From assembly GCA_015231885.1 (NCBI GenBank), contig JADGAT010000006.1, forward strand, positions 13,123 to 77,122: a DNA stretch of 64,000 nt, given 5' to 3'. Both the position numbers and the translations under genes were made by a program. Positions 53,305 through 61,716 of the stretch are shown piece after piece. The notes below the pieces were generated by a model. That model was given only the letters and a program-made list of their open reading frames with translations. It searched no databases and was not told the DNA's origin. Each line of letters begins with the position of its first letter. Within the stretch, counting starts at the first letter, position 1. The DNA comes from SAR324 cluster bacterium. GTDB taxonomy: Bacteria > SAR324 > NAC60-12.

Positions 53305-53781
53305 ATGAACTGGCAGGAAATTTGTGAGGATCCTTCTTTACAGGATCTTCCCTTCAAAATTGAGTTGAATCAATGGGGGAAAATAGAAATGAGCCCTGCA
53401 AAAAATCGCCATGCCTTCTTACAAGCGAAGGTCATCAAATACTTGCTGCAACACGCAAAAAACGGGGCGGTTCTGCCAGAATGTCCCATCCTGACAACGG
53501 ATAATGTGAAGGTTGCGGATGTCGTCTGGGTGTCTGATGAAAGAGCCGAAATTCTAAAAAATGAATCCATCAGCTCAATTGCACCTGAAATTTGTGTAGA
53601 AATCCAGTCTTCAGGCAATACGAACCAGGAAATGATGTTGAAAAAAAAATTATACCTTGATGCAGGTGCAGAAGAATTCTGGCTTTGTGATGAGTATGGC
53701 AATATAAAAATTTATAATAAGCAGGGTCTGCTAGAACAATCTCGATTATATCCTGACTTCCCTATGTACATAGAAATATAA
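53305..53781 (+). CDS. Uma2-family (DUF820) endonuclease-like protein
   Basis: 158 residues with the PD-(D/E)xK-like Uma2 layout: M-S-P-A-K-N-R-H near 32, V-A-D-V-V-W-V-S near 72 (metal aspartate), V-E-I-Q-S near 98 (acid) and K-K-K-L-Y-L-D-A-G-A-E-E-F-W near 115 (lysine). These genes are abundant, mobile and of unknown role. It lies 4 bases after acuI and 3 bases before hisD, an unusual site inside a metabolic operon. Confidence 0.85.
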   Translation: MNWQEICEDPSLQDLPFKIELNQWGKIEMSPAKNRHAFLQAKVIKYLLQHAKNGAVLPECPILTTDNVKVADVVWVSDERAEILKNESISSIAPEICVEIQSSGNTNQEMMLKKKLYLDAGAEEFWLCDEYGNIKIYNKQGLLEQSRLYPDFPMYIEI

Positions 53782-53784
53782 AAA

Positions 53785-55071
53785 ATGAACGTCAATATAT
53801 TTAATGGTTTGACTGCATACCAATCCTACGTACAAAGTCATCCATCTCCAAATGTAACTGAAGCCGTACATGAAATCATAGAGAATGTTCGGCACAATGG
53901 AGACACAGCACTGCGCCATTACACAGAAAAATTTGATGGGGCACAAGTTGTCAATTTTAGAGTACCCCAGCCCCAAATGCAAAAAGCACTGGAACAGCTC
54001 GATCCCAAACTCAAACAAATTCTTCTGGAAGCAGCAGACAACATCCGCACATTTCACCAACGCCAAAAAACAGAGACTCAACTGGAATTTAGTGAAGACG
54101 GTACTGTCCTGGGATGGAAAGTCACTCCGATTGATGCAGTGGGAGTTTATGTGCCAGGGGGGAGAGCCCCTTTATTTTCCACTCTATTGATGAATGTCAT
54201 TCCTGCCCAGGTCGCTCAAGTCCCAAGAATTGCAGTCGTTGCCCCTCCTGAAAAAACAGGAACGCCCAATCCACTGATGATGGCAGCAGCCGCTTTACTG
54301 AATCTTGAAGAGTTTTATGCAGTTGGAGGAGCACAAGCGATTGCAGCCTTAGCCTATGGAACTGAAAGTATCCCTGGAGTTTATAAAATTGTAGGGCCCG
54401 GCAATGCTTACGTCGCAGAAGCAAAAAAACAAGTATATGGCGTGGTTGGGATTGAATCCATCGCAGGTCCCAGTGATATTTTGATTTTGTGCGACCGGCA
54501 GGATCTTGCTACCGAATACCTGGTACGTGATATGCTGTCTCAAGCCGAGCATGATCCTGATGCCAAAGGATTACTGGTCACTACTTCCTCCGAACAAGCC
54601 TCTGCTGTTGCCAAGCGATTGCAAGAGCTCGTCCCGACTTTACCAAGAAGAGAAATCATTGAAGCATCGTTTCAAGAAAACTCTGCCATCATTATAGTCG
54701 ATAACTTGGAACATGCCTTTGCTGCGGTCAATGAAATTGCCCCAGAACATCTGGAAATTTTAACGAAACAGCCTTTTGAAGATCTGCATAAAATTCGTAA
54801 TGCAGGTGCAATCTTTTTAGGCCAACACACCCCCGAACCAGTTGGTGATTATTTTGCAGGCCCGAATCATACCTTACCCACGGATGGATGCGCTAAATTT
54901 TCTTCCCCCTTGGGAGTACAGGATTTTGTCAAAACCAGCTCCGTCCTTCATTATTCTGCAGCGCGTCTAAAAAAAGAAGGTGCTTCTATCATCGGTTTTG
55001 CAGAAGCCGAAGAATTGTATGCGCATGCCGCCTCTGTTCAAGTGCGTTTGGTTGAAAACACAAAAGAATGA
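53785..55071 (+). CDS. hisD: histidinol dehydrogenase
   Basis: 428 residues, normal HisD length. It oxidises histidinol to histidine in two NAD-dependent steps. Key segments are G-V-Y-V-P-G-G near 117-123, G-P-G-N-A-Y-V near 205, I-A-G-P-S-D near 230, Q-A-E-H-D-P-D-A near 255, and the catalytic E-H in A-P-E-H-L near 320. It sits third in an operon with acuI and a Uma2 gene, not with other his genes. Confidence 0.96.
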   Translation: MNVNIFNGLTAYQSYVQSHPSPNVTEAVHEIIENVRHNGDTALRHYTEKFDGAQVVNFRVPQPQMQKALEQLDPKLKQILLEAADNIRTFHQRQKTETQLEFSEDGTVLGWKVTPIDAVGVYVPGGRAPLFSTLLMNVIPAQVAQVPRIAVVAPPEKTGTPNPLMMAAAALLNLEEFYAVGGAQAIAALAYGTESIPGVYKIVGPGNAYVAEAKKQVYGVVGIESIAGPSDILILCDRQDLATEYLVRDMLSQAEHDPDAKGLLVTTSSEQASAVAKRLQELVPTLPRREIIEASFQENSAIIIVDNLEHAFAAVNEIAPEHLEILTKQPFEDLHKIRNAGAIFLGQHTPEPVGDYFAGPNHTLPTDGCAKFSSPLGVQDFVKTSSVLHYSAARLKKEGASIIGFAEAEELYAHAASVQVRLVENTKE

Positions 55072-55080
55072 AATAATCCA

Positions 55081-55887
55081 ATGCCTTCTATCACAGGAAT
55101 TTTAAGAAAAATGAATACTGCTCATAATCCAGACAATAATCTGGTGAGCTACACTTTAAACCTGAATGGAGAAGGAGTCCAGGGTTTGAATGCCCTGATT
55201 GATTCTGAAATCAGTATCGCATTTACTGGGCAAATGTATTGCACGGCATGCGGGCGTTCTATCAAAAAAACATTTAACAGTGGTTACTGCTATCCCTGCT
55301 TCACCACACTGCCTGAGTGTGATATCTGCATCGTTAAACCAGAAAAATGTCATTTTCACTTGGGAACTTGCCGGGATTCTACCTGGGGCCAAACACACTG
55401 CTTCCAGGAACACACGCTCTATCTGGCCAGAAGCAGCAGTATCAAAATAGGCATTACACGCTCTCATCAAAGCATCCATCGCTGGATGGACCAGGGAGCA
55501 ACAGAAGCTAAAGAAATTGGTTTTTTTGAGGACCGGTATCAGGTGGGACTTGCAGAAGCAGCCATTGCAAAAGTGATGAAAGACAAAACCAATTGGAGAA
55601 AAATGCTGAAGAATGAGGTCACCACAGAAGATTTTGAACCTTACTTCCAGCAAATACTGGAAATGCTTTCTGACGAACAAGGCATGTCCCTGGTAAGTGA
55701 TGGATCGTCTTATTCTTTTTCCTATCCAGTTTCAGCATACCCCAAAAAAATTACTTCCAAATCACTGGATAAATTACCAGCCTTCACCAGTAAACTTATA
55801 GGAATCAAGGGCCAGTATTTGATTTTTGAAGAACATGTTATGAATCTTCGCTCTCATGGAGGCTATGAGATCAGTCTATCTTATTGA
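55081..55887 (+). CDS. DUF2797 family protein
   Basis: 268 residues with the DUF2797 hallmarks: a zinc-like cluster C-T-A-C-G-R near 58, C-Y-P-C and C-D-I-C, followed by C-H-F-H-L-G-T-C-R and W-G and then K-I-G-I-T-R near 122. The last part recalls a GIY-YIG-like core, but activity is unproven. It probably ends the acuI-uma2-hisD transcript. Its 3' end overlaps the convergent hydrolase gene by 17 bases. Confidence 0.85.
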   Translation: MPSITGILRKMNTAHNPDNNLVSYTLNLNGEGVQGLNALIDSEISIAFTGQMYCTACGRSIKKTFNSGYCYPCFTTLPECDICIVKPEKCHFHLGTCRDSTWGQTHCFQEHTLYLARSSSIKIGITRSHQSIHRWMDQGATEAKEIGFFEDRYQVGLAEAAIAKVMKDKTNWRKMLKNEVTTEDFEPYFQQILEMLSDEQGMSLVSDGSSYSFSYPVSAYPKKITSKSLDKLPAFTSKLIGIKGQYLIFEEHVMNLRSHGGYEISLSY

Positions 55888-56758
55888 TACCCTGTTTTTT
55901 CAAAAATTTTGAAATTGCTTCCCCGACCAATTCCGGTGCATCCAAATGCAAATGATGACCGCCAGGAATCACTTCCAAATGAAAATCATTTACATGCTCA
56001 CAGCGATTATCGACACTTCTCTCACCCACCAGCATACCTGATTGTCCACGAATCAATACAGTCGGTGCTTCTATACAATCAATAAATCCAATCACCTGAT
56101 CTTCACTCAGACGTAAACGGGAAGTGACCTTTAACCTGGGATCGCTGCGCCAAGCAATTCCATCCTTTACTACTTTGGTACCTCGCGCAACTAAAGTTTC
56201 CGCAGAGGTATCATATAAATCCCCTGCTGTTCTCCGCGCAGCAACAGCGGCTTGGATATTTGGGTATACCGGGAGTTTGCTTTGACCAAATGACCTCATT
56301 TGTCGAATGGACTGAGACAAGGTTCTGGGACTGTCTTCTGGTTTATCAACAATCGGCCCCAAGCCTTCAATCAGCATTAAGTGAGATACTCTGTCCGGCT
56401 GGGTACCAGCCAGTAACGTCGATATTCCAGCTCCCATGGAATGACCTAACAGGGCAAAACTTTCCCATCCCAAAGCATCAGCCGCTGCGATGACATCCGG
56501 GACCATATCAATATAATGATAAAATGCTCCGGCAGAACGATGTCCAGAAAAACCATGACCGGGCAAATCCAGAGCAACTATTCTTAAATTTGGCAAAAAT
56601 GGAATAAGATGGTCGAAAGTGGCGGCATTATCCAGCCAACCATGCAATGCCAAGGTCGGTAATTCGCTTGGGTGCCCCCAGACTTTAGCGGCAAGACACA
56701 AATTGGGAATTTGAATCTCTATTTCTTCATAAAAACATTCTGCCATGAGAAAGATCAC
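55871..56758 (-). CDS. alpha/beta-hydrolase, MEST/serine-hydrolase-like
   Basis: 295 residues. H-G-W-L-D-N-A-A-T-F near 40 is the oxyanion loop typical of the serine-hydrolase-like (SERHL/MEST) group, G-H-S-M-G near 106-110 holds the nucleophile, and G-G-H-H-L-H-L-D near 272 holds the histidine. Cytoplasmic, substrate unknown. Its start overlaps livF by 4 bases, so it is co-transcribed as the last gene of the transporter operon. Confidence 0.85.
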   Translation of the reverse strand: MIFLMAECFYEEIEIQIPNLCLAAKVWGHPSELPTLALHGWLDNAATFDHLIPFLPNLRIVALDLPGHGFSGHRSAGAFYHYIDMVPDVIAAADALGWESFALLGHSMGAGISTLLAGTQPDRVSHLMLIEGLGPIVDKPEDSPRTLSQSIRQMRSFGQSKLPVYPNIQAAVAARRTAGDLYDTSAETLVARGTKVVKDGIAWRSDPRLKVTSRLRLSEDQVIGFIDCIEAPTVLIRGQSGMLVGERSVDNRCEHVNDFHLEVIPGGHHLHLDAPELVGEAISKFLKKQGINKID

Positions 56759-57465
56759 GCCCCTAAATAAATTTTCTTGACGGCTTCATCATTCAGAAGA
56801 TTGGAAGCAGAATCCACCAGGGTAATTTGACCGTTTTCCATAACATATCCACGGTGGGCGACTTTCAATGCGAGGTTTGCATTTTGTTCCACAAGAAAGA
56901 TGGTTGTTTTCTGTTCCTGATTAATTTTTTTGATGATATCAAAGATCTGTCGCACAATTATAGGAGCCAACCCCAAAGAAGGCTCATCCAAAAGCAGCAG
57001 AGTGGGTCTGGCCATTAGAGCACGAGAAATCGCTAACATCTGCTGCTCTCCTCCACTGAGAGAACCTCCTCGCTGGTTTTGACGCTCTTTGAGAATGGGA
57101 AATAAATCAAACATGTAATCTAAATCTTTGCGAATCTCCACCTTGTCGTTTCGCAAATATGCTCCCATTTCCAGGTTTTCCTTGATCGTGAATTCTGGAA
57201 AAATTCTTCTTCCTTCGGGGATTTGGGAAATCCCCAATGCCACAATCTTATCGGCGTTGAGCGCGTGGATCTGCTTTCCCCTGAATAGAATCTCTCCGGT
57301 TCGGGGAGGAGTTAATCCGCAAACAGACATGAGCGTTGTTGTTTTACCAGCTCCATTACTTCCGATGAGCGTAATAATTTCCCCTTCCTCAATTTCTAAA
57401 CTGACTCCCTTGAGTGCTTGAATGTTCCCATAAAAGGTATGAATGTCATTCAGTTTAAGCATCAT
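56755..57465 (-). CDS. livF: branched-chain amino-acid ABC transporter ATP-binding protein LivF
   Basis: 236 residues from the ATG at 57465, which has GGGGAAG in front. An upstream TTG (57480) is in frame but unlikely. Walker A G-S-N-G-A-G-K-T-T, signature L-S-G-G-E-Q-Q-M-L-A-I, Walker B L-L-L-D-E-P-S-L-G-L-A-P, and the LivF-type N-x-x-M-G-A-Y. It overlaps livG by 11 bases and powers uptake with LivG, LivH, LivM and the binding protein. Confidence 0.93.
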   Translation of the reverse strand: MMLKLNDIHTFYGNIQALKGVSLEIEEGEIITLIGSNGAGKTTTLMSVCGLTPPRTGEILFRGKQIHALNADKIVALGISQIPEGRRIFPEFTIKENLEMGAYLRNDKVEIRKDLDYMFDLFPILKERQNQRGGSLSGGEQQMLAISRALMARPTLLLLDEPSLGLAPIIVRQIFDIIKKINQEQKTTIFLVEQNANLALKVAHRGYVMENGQITLVDSASNLLNDEAVKKIYLGA

Positions 57466-58246
57466 CAATATCTTCCCCAAGGTAAGCTTTGATCACGTTT
57501 TTATTGTTTTGGATTTCAGCAGGAGTCCCTTGCGCAATTTTTTTCCCATAATCCACAACAAAAATTCTATCAGAAATACTCATTACCAACCTCATATCAT
57601 GTTCAATCAAAAGGATAGAAACATTTTCCTCATCACGAATTCGGGTGATAAACTGATCCAGTTCGGCAGTTTCCTGTGGGTTCATTCCTGCAGCCGGTTC
57701 ATCCAGCAAAAGTAAAAAAGGATCTGTAGCAAGTGCTCTGGCAATCTCCAGCCGACGTTGATTAGCATAAGGTAAATTTTTTGCGAGATGATGGACATAT
57801 TGGTCTAAACCTACTTTTTTGAGCAAAGTATGGGAATAATCAATAACCCTCCGTTCTTCCGCTCGAACTTTCTTTCCTTGAAAAACTGCTCCAGCGATCC
57901 CGGTGCGGGTTCGGCAGTGTTGTCCAATCATCACGTTTTCCAGCACCGTCATATTGGCAAACAAACGAATATTTTGAAAAGTGCGTGCTAAACCCGCAAC
58001 AGTTATCTGGTTCGGCTTTTTTCCATTGATTCTTTTTTGTTTTTTTTCTGGAGGAGCAATCAAAACATCACCTCCGGTTGGCTTGTATATACCGGTAATA
58101 CAATTAAAAAATGTTGTCTTACCAGCCCCGTTTGGGCCAATCAAAGCAACAATTTCTCCTTGTTTGATATCCAAATCCACATGATCAATGGCCCGCAATC
58201 CACCAAAATCCATCGTCAGTTGCTTAACATCTAAAATCGTTTGCAT
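57455..58246 (-). CDS. livG: branched-chain amino-acid ABC transporter ATP-binding protein LivG
   Basis: 263 residues from ATG 58246 (M-Q-T-I-L-D-V); an in-frame TTG at 58264 is less likely. Walker A G-P-N-G-A-G-K-T-T, LivG-type A-R-T-F-Q-N-I-R-L-F near 90, Walker B L-L-L-L-D-E-P-A-A-G-M-N-P and H-D in E-H-D-M. The signature loop is atypical (L-P-Y-A-N-Q-R-R-L-E-I), as is common in LivG. Confidence 0.93.
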   Translation of the reverse strand: MQTILDVKQLTMDFGGLRAIDHVDLDIKQGEIVALIGPNGAGKTTFFNCITGIYKPTGGDVLIAPPEKKQKRINGKKPNQITVAGLARTFQNIRLFANMTVLENVMIGQHCRTRTGIAGAVFQGKKVRAEERRVIDYSHTLLKKVGLDQYVHHLAKNLPYANQRRLEIARALATDPFLLLLDEPAAGMNPQETAELDQFITRIRDEENVSILLIEHDMRLVMSISDRIFVVDYGKKIAQGTPAEIQNNKNVIKAYLGEDIDDA

Positions 58247-58276
58247 GGTTCTATAACAATCCAATCACACCAAAAA

Positions 58277-59485
58277 TCAGTTTTTTTCTCCTCCATGGAG
58301 CTCATATTTACGTCGCACATTACTGATCAAGCCTTCGGGACGGAATACCATCATGATGATCATAATTCCTCCAAAAATAAGCATTCGATACTCAGAAAAA
58401 GCCCGCAGATATTCAGGCAATAAGACCAAGATTAGAGCCGCCAAAATTGCGCCAACGATCGAACCCATTCCTCCCAATACCACAATACACAAGATCATTG
58501 CCGACTGAATAAAAGTGAAGCTATGAGGATTCACAAAGCTGTTCTTGGCAGCAAAAAAGACCCCCATCATTCCTGCCCAGGTAGCCCCCAGTCCAAATGC
58601 AATCAGTTTGGTTTTGGTTGTATCAATCCCCATGGCCTGGCAGGCAATTTCGTCTTCCCGCAACGCAATCCAGGCGCGTCCAATACGCGAGTTATTTAGA
58701 CGCCTTACCACCACAATGGTAAAAATAGTCATCACAAAAACAACAAAATACATATAGAGCGTTGTGGTTTGAAAATCCATTTCCAAACCAAAAAAATTAG
58801 GCTTGGGGATGTTGGGAATACCCTGAGGGCCAAATGTCACTTCATCCCAGTTTTCCAGAATCAAACGAATAATTTCTCCAAATCCAAGTGTCACAATGGC
58901 TAAATAATCGCCTCTTAAACGCAATACGGGAACACCAAGAACTACCCCAAACATGGCTGCAAGGATAGCACCAGCGGGTAGGATTGACCAAAATCCCCAC
59001 CCATAATAATAATTGAAGAGAGCATAACTGTAGGCACCTACAGCATAAAACGCAACATATCCGAGATCAAGCAGACCTGCTAATCCAACAACAATATTCA
59101 AACCCAGTCCCAAAACCACATAAATTAAAGCCGTGGTCATGATGGTTGTTTGGTAGGGCGAAAATAAAAACGGGAATATGACCGCAACACAAAATGCTGC
59201 AATTAAAACCGGACGGAATACTTTAGGATCAGAGAAAAGGCGATCTTTCAATGTTTGTTGAAAAAGACTTTTTTTATTTTTGTCTTCAGTTTTACTGAAT
59301 TCTTTGCGTTGGAGCAAATAACGCCATAGCCAGGAAAAAAAAAAGCAGCCCACTCCCATGTAAAGTACATTATCCCAGCGCCAAGTCACTACCTTCTCAA
59401 AACTGTCCACTTTCATTGCAACAAAAGGGAAAGTCAGTATCACAAACCAAAGCGCAGCAATGAATGATTTCTTGAATTCCGCCAT
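58277..59485 (-). CDS. livM: branched-chain amino-acid ABC transporter permease LivM
   Basis: 402 residues with an N-terminal extension of about 100 residues carrying two hydrophobic segments, then the LivM core with about eight membrane helices. L-D-L-G-Y-V-A-F-Y-A-V-G-A-Y near 140 and the EAA-like loop A-L-R-E-D-E-I-A-C-Q-A-M-G-I near 285 are characteristic. It forms the membrane channel with LivH, 3 bases upstream. Confidence 0.93.
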   Translation of the reverse strand: MAEFKKSFIAALWFVILTFPFVAMKVDSFEKVVTWRWDNVLYMGVGCFFFSWLWRYLLQRKEFSKTEDKNKKSLFQQTLKDRLFSDPKVFRPVLIAAFCVAVIFPFLFSPYQTTIMTTALIYVVLGLGLNIVVGLAGLLDLGYVAFYAVGAYSYALFNYYYGWGFWSILPAGAILAAMFGVVLGVPVLRLRGDYLAIVTLGFGEIIRLILENWDEVTFGPQGIPNIPKPNFFGLEMDFQTTTLYMYFVVFVMTIFTIVVVRRLNNSRIGRAWIALREDEIACQAMGIDTTKTKLIAFGLGATWAGMMGVFFAAKNSFVNPHSFTFIQSAMILCIVVLGGMGSIVGAILAALILVLLPEYLRAFSEYRMLIFGGIMIIMMVFRPEGLISNVRRKYELHGGEKN

Positions 59486-59488
59486 TTT

Positions 59489-60391
59489 TTATACTTTCTC
59501 AGAACTAACTTTTCCTAAAATTCCTGCAGGCCGAAAAATCAGGATAAATACTAATAATCCAAAAGCAAATACATCTTCATAATCACTGGAAACATACCCG
59601 GTAGCAAAACTTTCGGTCCATCCTAAAATGAGACCTCCCAGCGCAGCTCCCGGGATACTGCCAATCCCTCCAAGAACGGCGGCAGTAAAGGCCTTGAGAC
59701 CAGCAATAAAACCAATATAAAAATTAATTTGGCCAACATGAGAAGCAACCAGTATTCCTCCTAATCCTGCTAAAGCAGACCCAATAATGAATGTTGCTGA
59801 AATGACATTATCAACATTGACTCCCAACAACATGGCCATTTGCCTGTCTTGAGAAATAGCACGCATGGCTTTTCCAATTTTGGTGAATTTAATTAGCAGA
59901 AACAAAACAATCAAAGTCACAACACCCGCCAAAATAATAACCAGCTCTGAGGAAAGAATAATATGAGTGTATGGTTCCAAAAATTCAAAATCAGGAACCA
60001 ATTGTGGAAATGCTTGAAAATCAGAGGATTGAGCCAAAAGGACATAGTTCTGTAAAAAAATAGACATCCCAATGGCACTAATTAATGGAGACAATCGAGG
60101 GGCATGCCGCAGTGGTTGATAAGCCACTTTCTCAATTGTAAAACCATAAGCCGCAGCATAAACCATCGCACATACAGTAGCAATTGCCACAATTGCCAGG
60201 ACAGGCCACCCGAGCACTGTCAACAATCCTGATACAATCAAACCGACAAAAGCCCCGATCATATACACTTCACCATGAGCGAAGTTAATCAACCCCAAAA
60301 CACCATAAACCATCGTGTATCCCAGCGCAATCAACGCATAGATACTGCCACGGGTGAGGCCACCTAAAAGAAGTTCCAGAAAATAGTCCAT
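59489..60391 (-). CDS. livH: branched-chain amino-acid ABC transporter permease LivH
   Basis: 300 residues, typical LivH. Opening G-L-T-R-G-S-I-Y-A-L-I-A-L-G-Y-T-M-V-Y-G, the loop F-A-H-G-E-V-Y-M near 38, and the EAA-like R-A-I-S-Q-D-R-Q-M-A-M-L-L-G near 185. About eight membrane helices. It follows the binding-protein gene after 89 bases that contain a hairpin. Confidence 0.94.
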   Translation of the reverse strand: MDYFLELLLGGLTRGSIYALIALGYTMVYGVLGLINFAHGEVYMIGAFVGLIVSGLLTVLGWPVLAIVAIATVCAMVYAAAYGFTIEKVAYQPLRHAPRLSPLISAIGMSIFLQNYVLLAQSSDFQAFPQLVPDFEFLEPYTHIILSSELVIILAGVVTLIVLFLLIKFTKIGKAMRAISQDRQMAMLLGVNVDNVISATFIIGSALAGLGGILVASHVGQINFYIGFIAGLKAFTAAVLGGIGSIPGAALGGLILGWTESFATGYVSSDYEDVFAFGLLVFILIFRPAGILGKVSSEKV

Positions 60392-60426
60392 TATAGAGAA
60401 TCGGTGAAGAGGATTTGTTGAGGAAT

Positions 60427-60451
60427 GTTTCCGGGTCTTGAACCCGGAAAC
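60427..60451 (-). promoter_or_regulatory. intercistronic hairpin between livK and livH
   Basis: GTTTCCGGGT pairs perfectly with ACCCGGAAAC around a five-base loop. It lies between the binding-protein stop and the livH start and has no T run after it on the minus strand. Such hairpins often protect the upstream message and raise binding-protein levels relative to permeases. Confidence 0.6.
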
Positions 60452-60480
60452 GAAAAGAGGTCAGAAAATGACAGGCACAA

Positions 60481-61602
60481 TTATTTAGCTTCTACAAATT
60501 TACCATCCATTACTTGGTACATGGCAAACCCAGCTCCTAAAACATCACCGCTTGCATCAAAATTAATTGTTCCTAAAGGAGTGTTCACTTTTTTAGCACG
60601 CATTGCTTTTACAACGTCATCATAGTTTGTGGAACCTGCTGCTTCTATTGAACCTGCTAATGCCTGCAATGCGGCATAGGCCTGCAGACTGAAAGTTCCA
60701 ACATCAGAACCAAATACTTTTTTGTATTCATCACTAACTGATTTTGCCATGGCAACTTGAGAAACATCTGTTGGAGCAGAAGCATAATATTTTTCTGCAT
60801 ACTTGCCTGCTACTTTCAGAAAAGACGGATCTTTCACACCATCGCCAGAAATAAAATTAGCGTTTATTTTTTTCTGACGAGCTTGCTTGATAATTTTAGA
60901 TGCTTCAGGATGATATCCTCCAAATACAACGGTGTCTACTTTGGCACGGCTGATTTTGCGAATCAACGCAGAATAATCAACGGCTCCAGGAGTGATTCCT
61001 TCAAACAAAACCACTTCTACATTTGCCTTTTCCAAGCCATCTCTCGCTAAACTAGCCAGGCCTTTGCCATAGGTTCCTTTGTCATGGATAACGGCTGCTT
61101 TTTTTGTTCCCAGTTTAAGGGCATAGGCCACTTGTAAGTCTGCTTGAGCCGCATCATGTGCAATTGTACGGAAAAAATTAGGATATTTGCCAGAAAGAGT
61201 CAACGTAGGATTAGTGGATGCCGGGGAAATAACAATTACTTTTGCATCTCGGTAAGTAGGTAAAGCCGCTTCGGTAGCACCACTACAAAGGTGACCAATC
61301 ACCGCAACCACTTTTGCCGCTACTAACTTTGCAGCAACGGTTGTCGCCGTATTGGGTTCACAAACATCATCTTCTGCCAACAGTTCAACTTGCTTACCTA
61401 GAATTCCACCCTTTGCATTGATTGCTTTTACTGCAATCTCCGCAGCATTTTTTGCAGGGATACCGTAGGATGCCAAATCTCCACTATAAGGGGAAGCTAC
61501 ACCAATTTTAATAGTATCTGCAATACTAACTCCGGATAAAAGACATAGAGTGATCACTGAGGCAAGTATACTTCCTGCCCATCTAATAATACTTTGTTTC
61601 AT
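60481..61602 (-). CDS. livK: branched-chain amino-acid ABC transporter substrate-binding protein
   Basis: 373 residues. Signal peptide of about 29 residues ending S-I-A-D, then I-K-I-G-V-A-S-P-Y-S-G, V-I-G-H-L-C-S-G-A near 98 and V-I-S-P-A-S-T-N-P-T-L-T, the ligand-binding pattern of Leu/Ile/Val-binding proteins. Periplasmic. First gene of the livKHMGF-hydrolase transcript. Cys pairs near 58 and 100 suggest a disulfide. Confidence 0.93.
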   Translation of the reverse strand: MKQSIIRWAGSILASVITLCLLSGVSIADTIKIGVASPYSGDLASYGIPAKNAAEIAVKAINAKGGILGKQVELLAEDDVCEPNTATTVAAKLVAAKVVAVIGHLCSGATEAALPTYRDAKVIVISPASTNPTLTLSGKYPNFFRTIAHDAAQADLQVAYALKLGTKKAAVIHDKGTYGKGLASLARDGLEKANVEVVLFEGITPGAVDYSALIRKISRAKVDTVVFGGYHPEASKIIKQARQKKINANFISGDGVKDPSFLKVAGKYAEKYYASAPTDVSQVAMAKSVSDEYKKVFGSDVGTFSLQAYAALQALAGSIEAAGSTNYDDVVKAMRAKKVNTPLGTINFDASGDVLGAGFAMYQVMDGKFVEAK

Positions 61603-61716
61603 ATAACCTCCAAAAAATCCAACAAATGAATGAGTTTGTATCCAAGAAAATTAGAGACACTATAGAGAAAGAAAGGAAACTTTCAAGCAGAATGTCTTCG
61701 GCCTTCGGGTTGGCAA

